Assembly (NCBI GenBank): GCA_011800805.1
Contig: MPNW01000147.1
Coordinates: 171,872 to 235,871, forward strand
Direction: 5' to 3'
Length of the DNA stretch: 64,000 nucleotides
From: Hirudo medicinalis
Taxonomy: Eukaryota > Annelida > Clitellata > Hirudinida > Hirudinidae
Shown: piece by piece, positions 1 to 10,418 of the stretch
Position numbering within the stretch: the stretch's first letter is position 1
How the letters are laid out: each line of letters begins with the position of its first letter
Notes under the pieces: generated by a model
Database searches by the model: none
The model's input: only the letters and a program-made list of their open reading frames with translations
What the model was told of the DNA's origin: nothing
Made by a program: the position numbers and the translations under genes

Positions 1-530
1 TGTGCGAAAATCCTACCCAGCTCTTTGATTGTTGCAGTGGTCGTTGAAGTTCTCATCTGCACAACTTCCGGCCACTTGGAGAAGGCATCCACCACGATGA
101 GAAACATCATTCCTTCCATCGGTCCGGAAAAATCAATATGGATCCTCTCCCAAGCACAATCAGGTGTCGGCCACAGTGACAATTCATTCCTGACAGGCAT
201 CTTTGCAGCTAGCTGACACGAACTGCAAAACTTCACCCTGTCTTCAATGTCCCTGTCAATTCCGTGTCAATAAACGTACCTCCGAGCCAGCATCTTTATT
301 CTGGTGACTCCTGGGTGTCCCTCATGCAGCATCTTCAAAACTCGGCTTCGCAGCGCTGGTGGAATCACAGCACGTGTTCCCATGAAGAGCGCACCTTCAT
401 AGACAGACAGGTCTGCAGAACGACTGTGGAAGGCGTGTAAGGTCGATCCAGCCTGGAACTTTGAACATTTGAACGAGCGATTTTCAACATCAATTTTCGG
501 TTTTTTATGTGCCGGCGCCGCCATTACAAT
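1..530 (-). pseudogene. Ty3/gypsy-type retrotransposon integrase fragment, broken
   Basis: On the minus strand, 524-267 encodes a stretch ending in the integrase zinc-binding region (LRSRVLKMLHEGHPGVTRIK, the H of the HHCC finger). The reading continues in the same frame to position 1 with the CxxC of the finger (FCSSCQ) and the start of the catalytic core (an HIDF-like segment around 140-160, rich in residues typical of gypsy integrases). An in-frame stop lies near 276, at the position where this family normally has a tryptophan, so the copy is dead. The element runs off the left edge of the window. The upstream end near 530 meets AT-rich DNA without a visible LTR. The family assignment is by motif recognition. 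The lineage inside Ty3/gypsy is not resolved. Confidence 0.8.
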
Positions 531-734
531 GTTTACGTTTAAAGTTTAAAGCGCGCTTATTTAGCAGCGCAAGTATGGATATATGTATAAAAGCAAAGAA
601 AGAAAAAATAAAAAACTGGAAATATTAAAAAAAATTAATTTAAAATTATTTTTTTATTATTTAAATAAAAATGTTTTTACAAAATCAGAGAATCTTCGCG
701 GGCCGAATAGAAACCTATGGCAGGCCTTATTCTG

Positions 735-1860
735 GTGTTGTGGATAATCATCTCGCCTTCCATCATAATACTGGGTTAGTTATTATATATCACTTGTGAT
801 ATATCACATAATATTTGTGATATGTCATTTATGATATATTATTGTATATATCATTTTTATTTATAAATTAACCTGCGTTGATGACATCCAGTAATGTCAA
901 AAGGCAAAAGAAGCGGAAGAAATGGAATGGAAGAAATTTCACGATGAAGTGGATGAGCAAGAAAGCCCGAATGGATTTTGCAAGCTCTTTAGTTTTGGCT
1001 CAACCTGTGGACGATAAAGATATTTCCTAAAATGCCAGATGTGGTGGCGCTGTTGCTGATGGTGTTGATCTGGAATCAGACAATGACTGTGGTGTCGGAT
1101 CCAAGTTTCCCGATTGGTGCCATCCTCATCCTACGATAAATATTCGTGGATCGCAAAAGTACCAAATGGATATGTGTCATCCGTCACAATTTTGGGCTCG
1201 CAGGTAGTGAAGCTGAAAAAAAAATATGGGTGACAACCGCATCCACTATCTGAAAGCCGAAAACTAGTCTGAGAAAGCTACAAAACATGCTTCTAGCAAC
1301 GCAAATTTGCTGTCACTGCTCAGCAGATGTTAAGGGGTCAGATATTTTCACTGAAATTGTTGTCTCATCGAATAAAGCTGACATATTAGACACTGAATGC
1401 ATGAAGCTTTTGTTTAGAGGGGCATATTTTATGTTCATAACTGAAATAGGACATACTAGTCATTGGCGCCAGATAGTAACGATTATACTATCCTGTGATT
1501 TCAGTTGGCCAGTTGACCAAGTTTCTAGCTTTGTCCAACTATTGGTCCAAAACAGGTATACCAGGTATTCTGGAAGCCTCTGGAGAGGCTACGCAGGCCA
1601 TTCAACGAGGCAGGATTGCCTTGACAAACCTCGCAGTTATGGTGGATGAATGTACCGACATCAATGGGGTTGAAGAAGTTAGCATCTGCATTCGCTTCAT
1701 GGAATAAAAATGCGTCTTTGGGATGTTTTTAGGGTGTAGGTCTATTGAGTCCAAAAAGGCTGACTGTATTCACAGGTGCATTGCAAAAAATTTGGTCTTA
1801 GTCCAGACGTTTGTGCGCTGCATCATTCGATGGTGCGTCAAATAGTTAGTCATAGATAGT
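735..1860 (+). pseudogene. hAT-like (DUF4371/ZBED-type) transposase relic, copy 1
   Basis: The region 1495-1707 encodes LAVMVDECTDINGVEEVSIC followed by IRFME. This resembles the DECTDxxxxEQLSICLR core seen in hAT-family transposases and domesticated DUF4371 proteins. Upstream, 1390-1470 in another frame has a LLFRGAYFM segment like the region before that core, and 890-1030 is lysine-rich. Stops and frameshifts interrupt every frame, so it is a fossil. The 5' part (about 735-1100) is repeated at 56755-57110, which supports a mobile origin. Short palindromic ATATCAC/GTGATAT runs occur at 784-835. No clean terminal inverted repeats or 8-base target duplication were found by eye. Confidence 0.6.
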
Positions 1861-1861
1861 G

Positions 1862-1955
1862 TAGTCTTTATCGGAGGAAGTGCACCCCCGGCTTTTGGCT
1901 AGCACCCCCCTCCAATTACAAAATCCTGTATAACTCCCTACAAGGCCATCGACAA
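1862..1955. repeat. Dispersed repeat, copy 1 (GCACCCCC...TTACAAAATCCTGTA)
   Basis: About 75 bases around 1878-1952 closely match 58198-58270: both have a GTGCACCCCC start, a second GCACCCCC about 17 bases later, then AATTACAAAATCCTGTA. Similarity falls off on both sides. It abuts the 3' end of the hAT-like relic here and lies about 900 bases beyond the second hAT-like copy, so both may belong to one long family. No coding content is seen. Confidence 0.6.
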
Positions 1956-1957
1956 AT

Positions 1958-2460
1958 TTAAAGATCACGCTTGAGATCGTCATCCAATGCGCCCCAACCA
2001 TTCCTATCATTACCTCGAGGGAACTTGATCTTAGCTCGTGGAGGAAACTCTAACGCATTCGGAACTCTGGTGTGATTCAGGTACGGTATCGTTCGGCGTT
2101 TTACCTGAATGCAAAGTTGCATCAGAACGCCTATCCCTCGCATTTTTCCTTATGAATCATAAGTCCCTCTCAGTCTGAAACATTCTACCACATTTGCACC
2201 TGCTCACTAGCCGCCATATTCCAGTCTGCATCCAAAAATCGAATGTCCGTTGGAATTCCGGGACCAAAAACGTAGGACATTGATGGGTCCGTTATTCTCT
2301 CCATCCTTTCGGCAGGGACCCGGGGGCATATTTCTTTTGTCGACATGTTAGCAATAGAAGTACATCGCGACGGGTTGCTAGCCCAATCGCGAAACTCGTC
2401 TCTTCGAGCCGTTGCCCGTCTGTCCAGGTTGTCACCCGGTCTATTCCCGATTGCCAAATG
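1958..2460 (-). other. Unassigned stretch with two short minus-strand reading frames
   Basis: Two minus-strand open frames (2457-2185, 90 residues; 2143-1958, 61 residues) sit in slightly GC-richer DNA than the surroundings. The end of the second (KIKFPRGNDRNGWGALDDDL) loosely recalls a segment found upstream of reverse transcriptase in some non-LTR retroelement proteins, but no diagnostic domain is present. They are most likely retroelement debris. I would not call them genes. Confidence 0.25.
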
Positions 2461-2720
2461 GCCAATGCCTCGGTGAAGTACGATGAAATTCCTAGTAACT
2501 GTGGGACCTCGAGAAGGGAGGATCGTCCAGATATTGTCGTGGTTTTAGCAAATAGAGAAGCTAGATATTTTTGGGAATCACAGGGTAGGATTTTATAGAT
2601 TATTAAGGAGATTTCGTATGATATCTTGTAGGGTATTTGTCAGGGTTGCATCTCCCTGACTGTTTTATGATTTTTTTTATTATCAATGTGCAGTATGCTT
2701 ATTTCATTTATTTTATAGTT

Positions 2721-2979
2721 TGTAGCGCCCATGTTTCGTTTGTGACATTCGTTTGGTCTGGTTTGGTGTAAATATTATGTAAATTAGTTGCTTTTGGTAA
2801 TTTTGTTCTGCCGGTTTAACGCGTTGCGCTTTCGTTGGCTGGCTGGCTCATGCTTTTTGTCGCGCGACGTATTATGTATATAACGGAGCTAGACAGGTTA
2901 AAGAAAGAATTGAAGAAATCCAAATCGTCATCACCTCGTTATGCGAGGGAATTTAATAAAATCAACAAACAAACAGACA
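2721..2979 (+). mobile_element. Candidate solo LTR
   Basis: The segment opens with TGTAGCGCCC, a common start of gypsy-type LTRs. It carries a TATA-like TATATAA at about 2877-2883 and an AATAAA at about 2954-2959, and can be read as ending in ACA near 2979. Its composition (GGCTGGCTGGCTC, CGCGCGACG) differs from the AT-rich flanks. No matching target-site duplication was found, and the 3' boundary is uncertain because GC-richer sequence continues to about 3080. The internal region and a second LTR are absent. Confidence 0.35.
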
Positions 2980-3723
2980 TAAGGTTTGGGAGGTTTGCAT
3001 GAGAGGGAGCTAGAGTTGAGCGCGAAGCAAGCAGAATAGTGCTGGTTTGAGAGCTTTGGTTTGGGAGACGCGGAGGGTTGCCATTGGTGACTTTGGGAGT
3101 TTTGTTTATTAGTTTGATCTATGATTTCGCCCGCTCGTACTTTGTTCTTTTGATCATATTCGTTTTTGTGTTTAATACATTTTCTATGAATTGCATCATA
3201 TTTCGTCGAACTCTTTCGATCTTCAAATCGTCACTCGAGAGAGGTTGTTGTTACAGTATTTTAAGCCAGTGTAAACTCTAATAGAGGTAGTAGTCAAATC
3301 TCCTATCACACCATGAATGTTTCATTAAGATGATAACAATCCGGATATCAAAGATTACAACCGCAAAAGATTCATATAAGTCAATAGGTACCGAATAATT
3401 CAATAATTACTTTTAATGCATATGTTCGACTTTGCTGAACCCCAAATGAGGAAATGAGTTAGAATCAAAAGTTTAGAATACGTTAAAGTCATCTTTATAG
3501 CATTATATAATTTGACATCACTATTACCGTGATTGCGTGATAGAGGAAGGACTCATGAGCAGATGGGTGCAAGAAACGAACCATCGGAAATATAAATGAA
3601 ATGCGCGCTGAAAAAGGCACGAATGAGCATTGCCTCTTGTCAGGGTTAAAATGACCGTCGGCGTAAAATCATTTACTTAATTAATCTACAAACCTGGAAT
3701 ATATTCACTAAAATCTTAACGGA
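2980..3723. other. Intergenic stretch upstream of the I-BAR gene
   Basis: Mixed-composition then AT-rich DNA. It presumably holds the promoter and 5' UTR of the gene that starts at 3724. No TATA box, CpG island or conserved exon was recognised. Confidence 0.4.
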
Positions 3724-6700
3724 ATGGAAATGATATCAGATAAAAATGGCGAACGCATGAATGCCTTGTTCCATCTCATAACCGGACAACTCAAGGTATC
3801 AGCATTTTGTTCCTCTATTAAATATGTCCATATTGTCCATATTGACTATGAAAAAGTTATACACTTGTTTTAAAAACAGAGCAGTATTTCAGCATGGGAA
3901 GATTTTGCGAACAAAGCTATAAAACTCCAGTCTTGCCTGAGGTTAAACAATTTAACAATTGAAATTTCAACTCTCATAATTGAAGCAGATTACATTTACA
4001 AATCGCCCCCAGATCCACGGTGATCGCTGCTTCTTCGTTCTTGGAAGCGTTTCAAAACATGGCCGATCTTGCCTCTAATACGCAAGGTGAATTTTTGCAG
4101 ATTTGCTTATAATTATATTTTAATTTATTCGATATGGTAATAGTACGTGGTTTTATATTATTTTATAACAATAATGATAATAAAAATTTGTCTCAAATAA
4201 ATTTTATCGATAAAAATAATGAGTAATAAGAATTAATTCAAATGCTGCAAAGGCCATTTGACACACATTCAGGACGACGATTTTCTGAAGCTACGAACAA
4301 ACAAATCAAATAATGACATCCGCCGACATAAACAATTTAGGTTATCGTCCATACAAGCTCCATGGCAACACTCGTACATTGCGAAGCACTCGAAGGAATA
4401 TAGTTGTATAAAATTTATCATGGCAGGGAAATAATATTTTAAGTCAACTAACTTTTCCTGCACGTTGTCCTCGACATTAGCGTTAATTGGATCTTTGTGT
4501 GGCCATTTCCTTTAATTTGAGATAATGACAAATGAACGGTCGTTATTATCAATTGACGTTTTCATTGTCGATTGCTCGCATAATTTCTGGTGAGATTGGT
4601 GCAATGAGTAGTTTAGTACTTTAGGAATTATGACCTTTTGCCATCGAGACATATATCTTTAATGGTTTTTAAAGGATATTTTAGTCCTTTTCTTCATAAA
4701 ACATGCATGCTCAGCATGCTTTGTGTCGAGTTTTAATTGTTTTCCAGAAATTGTTAAAATCAAATTATAAACTATTCTCCGTTAAAAATGCTCTTTCCTT
4801 TAAAGCCAGACGTCGGGTGAATAATTTTTAACAGGTGAATTAAAAGATACTTAAAAATCTAAAACTACCTAAAAATCATAGAGAATAATATCTAAAAGTT
4901 TCACTTTGTTGAAAGAGCTTCGAGGTCTGAATTAATGCCAAAGCCATTGTTGATAAAAGCGAGAACTGCACCTTGGTCCAATGTTGTGGTCATCCGTCCT
5001 TCACATGCTTCTTTCCATTAAAAATCCGTGCGGGTGCCATGCATGGTAATCTACGTTGATCGAGTTTCTGGAAACTCTCATTCACAGCCATCTGTTAGGC
5101 TTAACAACAAGCTGTCGGAGTTGTGTAGTTGCCGACGCCAGTGCAAAAGCAACTCGACTGTTGATGACGATGATGATTGTTTTTCTCAAGAAAATAAAAC
5201 ATGCCGCAATATTCGGGTCAAATCTGGGGAAAGAAATCCGTCAAGTGTTGCCAAGGAGATGATTTGTTTGCTCCTCTGCTCTGATGAGATGGAGTTACAG
5301 AGTTATTTTGGAATTTAATTATATATATTTTTTATTATTTTATATTCATTTAACTACTAGCTTTTTAAACCGGCTTCACCAGTCAAACTCATCTTTTATT
5401 AATTATAAATAATTTTATTATTTACGTACTTCAAAATAAGCCAGCTACACGCCCTCAAAGAACTTGGTGATTAGGATTAGGTGCTCCCGCAACGGGACTC
5501 GAACTCGCGCCGCCATCTCGAGAGGCGAGGTCTCAAACATTATACCGTGCGAGAGCGCAACTTACTCTGTAGCTCTCGAGTTTAAAGCTGGTACGCAATT
5601 TAGGAAATGGTGAAAGTTGGAAAACTTGAAAGTTGAAAATTGAAAATAGCACATTTGACCTAAGAATAGCGTAGAGAATGGGAGGAGTTCTTGGGACAGT
5701 CAAACATACACGTGCACTTTCCGTTTTATATTGTTCTAACCCTGCGAAAAGACATTAATTAATTTTTTTAATTGAGTTTGTATTGGTTTATTATTGTTGT
5801 ATTTATAATCTTTCTAGGGCTCCTTATGTTCGCTGATTAAGTTTATAACATCTCACAAGATCTCACAATAGCTCACAAAATCTCACAAGTACCCAGTAAA
5901 AAATACTTGACATTGAAGTATCCTATTCAGCAAATAATCACGCAACTGATCGTTACGCAATAACTGGCAACAAGATTATTACCGTAAGCGTGGAATTTAT
6001 AGGTAATACCACTCACTTGTTAAGTGAATATTTGCTAAATAAATCCAACAATACATTCGGCTTAAATTAAGCCCCGTCGTTTATTACAATATTATGGAAG
6101 ATAAAACATTTAATTATTATTATTAAATATATTTTAACCAACCTTTGACGAACACTTTGTAAAGCTAGGTGAACCTGGAGCATAAAGAAGCATTCGCATT
6201 AAACAAAGAAATAATTCGAGGATTTTCCATTTCAAAAAAATATTTTTTCATCTCAAAGGAACAACAAGAGACATCGGCATCTCCCTGACAAGACTCTGCC
6301 TCCGCCATCGAAGCATCCACATTAAGATGAAAAACCTGGCTAAGTTTGTTTGATGCCTTTCCATCCTCTTGCATTTTTTTTTTTGGATCAAATAATTCCA
6401 TCAAAAATGTCCATTAATCGGGCTACGTTCGTGTGGTGTGTTTATTAATTGTTTGTTTCATTTCATTTATTTCATGACTGGAATATTAACGTACAGGGAG
6501 ATATTATTCTGAAATCCGTTGCCCGAAAGGCTTTGTATTAGCAGCTTATTGATTGTTATCGGACTCTCACGAGGTTGAGACTAATCCAGACAATCAGTCA
6601 CGAGAAACGCGGACGACTCTTCGACATGTTTCCACAGACATTTTATTCCTCTTCATTTGTGTTCGGTTCTTTGATAGAAATTAAATTTACCAGAGATAAA

Positions 6701-9700
6701 CTAATTACGTGGGTTTCCTTTCATGACTTCTTATTCAATTAAGCAATTAGTTTTATTGTACTCCGCAGTTCTATGGTTTCCATGCTCGTCACGCCCATAA
6801 CCGAGAGACTCGACGAGTGGAAAAAAATGGTCAGTCAACTGGAGAAGGACCACACTAGAGGTGGGTGTGTTTGAGGATTGATTGGACTTCCTACAGTCTG
6901 ATCATATCCTGGGGCCATTTTTCGGGCAGACTTCTGCCATTAGACTCCCACGTGAATTGCATTTTCCTTCCAATATGTTGCACTGCCCGAGGGTTTGGAC
7001 ATTTTATAAAATATTTTCTATGGAACATGGTTTTTATTAAATAGCGTTTTAAAAAGCGATATTGGAAATTCCGATAGTTTTGATTATTGTTTGCATCGTG
7101 TTGTTCTCTTGTCATGCTGGAACAATCCAACAAAGTAGAAGTTATAGCAAAACGCTTTGATATGTGAATTGAAGGCTAATTTTCTGTTTTCTGCTGCAGA
7201 ATCCTTTAACTGCCTATCTTAATGGCATCATTTTGTTGTATTTTATTATTTCTAACAAGCTACACTGTTCTAATTTCTAATTCTTTTCCTATTTCAGAGA
7301 AATATTTATTAAAAACTATTTCCTTTAACTCAAATAAATTTATTTAGCTAAAATTAATTTCTATCCACCTTTTAATAACTTACGATCCCTGAGAAGCCCC
7401 AACTCATAATCGCCAAGTTTCATGACTCGATGAAGACAGATATGAAGACTTTGGTGGGCTACTTGTAACGATCAATCAGGATACATTAACACGCCTGCAC
7501 GTTTGGCGCGCGTTTCCATGGTTCAGGTGGGGTGTTTTTTTTTTGCAGATATGAAAAAAGCACAAGGAGAGGTTAAAAAATCAATGTCGACTTTTGCCAG
7601 ACTGCAGAAAAAGGCTAAAAAAGGTGAGCGGATGCTTTTCGAATGTGATACAAGGCGCATTTAAAACGAACGATGTGGACAAAATGTCTTTGAGACTTCG
7701 CATCCAAAGGTGGCTTACTGAGCACACTCGCAAGCGTCGACAGCGGCGCGTACATTCATTTTTCTGGCTGTGAGTCATTTTCAATTGATCAGATGGTTGC
7801 TCCAGAGGTGGTCACAGCTCCCTCTCTCCAGTGACATTTATGAAGTAAATTTAGCTACTTAGTGGCCTTAGTTCTTTTTACTGGAGAAAAATTCGAAACT
7901 ATCACGAAATGCTGAATAAATGTGCGTTTCATTGCCTGTTGTAGAGCAGTTCTTTATGCACGATTTACTCGTGTGCATACAACAGATATTCTATTGTAAC
8001 ATGGGCGCCCATACAAAGTTTCTCAAATTGCTAATAGAATTATAGGAGTTCGATCAAACGGATCCTTGATAGCCATGCGAGCATTAGTCATACGTCTTTC
8101 AAGGGTCAGAAGAGAAAGCCAGACTTCGTGTTCGATGCAGTTATATTTTATTACAAACATTTGTCTAGCCAGCACATGTAACATGACGTTACTATTGAAA
8201 TTCTCCAATGTTTAGAAAGCAAAAACTGGTTGTTTGTAAAAATATTTCACTACTTTTTGTTTATTCAGACAACAAAGAAGAAACTTTGAAACAGCTGGGT
8301 GACACGAGAACAGAATTTCAACATCGCCTGGATAACCTGGAAAAAGTGGCAAACGCTGGAGTGAAGAATGCAATGATTGAGGAGAAGAAAAGATACTCCA
8401 CTTTCGTTCAAATCATTCGACCGTTTGTAGTGAGTCTGAAAATTATTTAATTTCATTAATAATGGTAATTTAAACAGTTTTTGTCAGGAAAGCTTTACAA
8501 CTACAATTTTGTTATTAGTTGGATATTAAATATAGTTTTATAATTTACAGTTCCTTATAAATAATTCCGCTAAATTCTTAATACGATTATCTCATAATTA
8601 CACTATTGGTACAATATGCCAGATGGCCACTGATATTATAGGACGAAGAAATTTCCATGCTTGGTGATGTGACACACCTCGGAGAAATTATGGACGTACT
8701 CATTAAGCAATCGTCTGCTCCTATTACCTTCCCCGAGGAGTTTTTCTTTGATAGAGAACTTTTTCCACTACAAAGAAATTTTACATCCGTGAGTTAATTG
8801 CCCATTTGCTCAGAGCAGACTCCTTGTCACGTAACAGAATATGTTCAATTTATTGCGATTCCATTTTATCCAGATTTGAGTCTCTTCTTAAAAGAAGATA
8901 TAGGAACACGTTTATTTCTTTTAAATCCTTAATTTGTAATCTTTATAATTAGTGTGACTAATTATCAATAATGAATTTCCTAATAGAACCAGAAATAGAT
9001 TTTATTTCGCTTTGTTGGAACAATTTGTCTACAGCTTTACCATTAAAAAAGGTTCGCTTACCGAACGTTGTTGAAATGTCGAACATCGATCGATTCCGTG
9101 ATGAGTGGAAATGGAAATAAATCCTTGAAATTAAGCTCTAATTAATTATCAGGTTCTCACCTGGATAGATCATTGACCTTTACTAATGGAATATTTGTAT
9201 TATTGTTGTAGAAATACGTCCTGCAATGGTTACTCTTCCATTAAGTTTCGTGGGGTTCAAACCACTTCCATACTACCCTGTTTATTAATGACTTCACTCA
9301 AATCATATTTGAAAATTATAAATTACGATAAGCATGAGATATATGTTCAGTAATTTTTGAAAACCATTACAATTTTGACATTTCTTGTCAACTTGAACCA
9401 ATATTTCCAGCCCTCACCCACCAGGTTCCATCCGAAACTGCATTCCTCATTTTCACTCACCAACGATCTGCAGCCAGCTGCCAAGGTACAAACAAGGCAC
9501 CACGAGAATTGTTCGAGCGAAGCAAACGTGTCTTTGGTCAGCACGAAGCTAGGCGAACAGATTACGAACGAAACTGATAATTTCATCCTGGTCAACCACT
9601 GCAGCAGAGCTCACCGTTGCCAATCGGATCAACTCACTATCAGAATGAGACCTCACTCCATGGCCACAATGCACAACGGCTTAAGAGCCAATAATGCGCA

Positions 9701-10154
9701 ACTCGTCATGCAGAGAAGCGAAACATGCGATGGAAGTTCATACAGATTCGAGGGAAACTTCCTCACAGGGGAGAATATGACTAGGAGTTTGTGCTTGGAA
9801 GACAATTCTGAAGATATCTTTTCAACCCAATTCGATAATATGATATCAGCTCTTAACAGCCTCGATAAAGATGCAATGGAGGCAAAGGAGTTTAACAGAA
9901 TGAACATCGAGCATGGTCCCTTCCCCAAAGAATCATCCCAACTTCAGTACTGCACCACCAACTCTGAAGACATCACACCAACCAATGAAAACCAAGATTG
10001 GGACTTTGCTGAGCAATTCTTATCCCAGTTACACAAGGAAAGTTATGTTCAGAACACTGAAGTAGTTGACAACATAGAAATGGTGCTGGAAAATGGAGAA
10101 ATCAACAAGACTCCATTGAGTCAAAACCACCCCCCAAAAGAAAGCACTATTTAA
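3724..10154 (+). CDS. MTSS1: MTSS1/MTSS2-like I-BAR (IMD) domain protein
   Basis: Nine exons: 3724-3795, 3880-3941, 4013-4086, 6259-6343, 6769-6860, 7549-7623, 8269-8429, 8642-8788, 9411-10154. Phases join exactly to a 503-residue protein. Residues 1 to about 240 align without gaps at the start to the I-BAR domain of vertebrate MTSS1: SAWEDFANKAIKLQ, AASSFLEAFQNMADLASNTQ, RDIGISLTRLCLRHRSI, ITERLDEWKKMVSQLEKDH, LQKKAKKG, IEEKKRYSTFVQIIRPFV and EEISMLGDVTHLGEI. In this family the domain is a helical dimer that binds PI(4,5)P2 membranes and actin and makes outward protrusions. The start at 3724 is chosen because the family's MEAVIEKE N-terminus has the same spacing to WEDF. The last exon (about 247 residues) is low-complexity and polar, and I see no C-terminal WH2 actin-binding motif, unlike vertebrate MTSS1. 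The ortholog call to MTSS rather than BAIAP2 rests on the I-BAR sequence. Confidence 0.88.
5483..5556 (-). repeat. tRNA-like sequence, probable SINE head or tRNA pseudogene
   Basis: The minus strand has an A-box-like GGTATAATGTTTGAG and a good B box (GTTCGAGTCC), and the ends pair as a 7-9 bp acceptor-like stem (GCTCTCGCA with TGCGGGAGC). The anticodon arm has either a 9-base loop or a T-T mismatch, and the T stem has a mismatch, so it is unlikely to be a working tRNA. It lies in intron 3 of the I-BAR gene. Downstream of the tRNA-like part, unrelated sequence runs into A/T-rich DNA, as in tRNA-derived SINEs. No second copy was noticed in the window. Confidence 0.5.
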
Positions 10155-10418
10155 TTCTAAGCACAACACTCATGTGAAGTTCAGACAATTTTTAATTCCA
10201 AGATCTATATATTTTTATTTCATTCTGATAACAACAAACAATCAATTCAATAAGAAACTTCATTAGCGAACGGGAAATAAAATGAATCATGTGGCAAATC
10301 CATAAAATAAAAATTATATCAATATGATATAACTGAGAACATGAACTAATGTGTATGTAACCAGTATTCCATCATATTAAATATGTATATATACATAAAT
10401 TTCAATACAAAACAGTTT
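10155..10418. terminator. Shared 3' end region of two convergent genes
   Basis: A plus-strand AATAAA at 10276-10281 can serve the I-BAR gene. A minus-strand AATAAA (plus-strand TTTATT at 10214-10219) can serve the zinc-finger gene. If both are used, the two transcripts overlap antisense for roughly 60-100 bases. This is inferred from signal positions only. Confidence 0.45.

Noticed and set aside
25..216. Plus-strand frame of 63 residues
   Set aside because: It is the antisense of the gypsy-type integrase fragment, which reads sensibly on the minus strand.
2185..2457. Minus-strand 90-residue frame as a gene
   Set aside because: It has no domain, no splice context and lies among transposon remains.
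5028..5318. Plus-strand frame of 96 residues in the I-BAR gene intron 3
   Set aside because: No family match, and its position is bridged by I-BAR exons 3 and 4 that join perfectly without it.
5483..5556. A functional tRNA gene
   Set aside because: The anticodon loop and T stem are irregular and the acceptor register is ambiguous, so a SINE head or pseudogene fits better.
9653..9928. Minus-strand frame of 91 residues
   Set aside because: It is the shadow of the last I-BAR gene exon, which is fixed in frame by splice phase.
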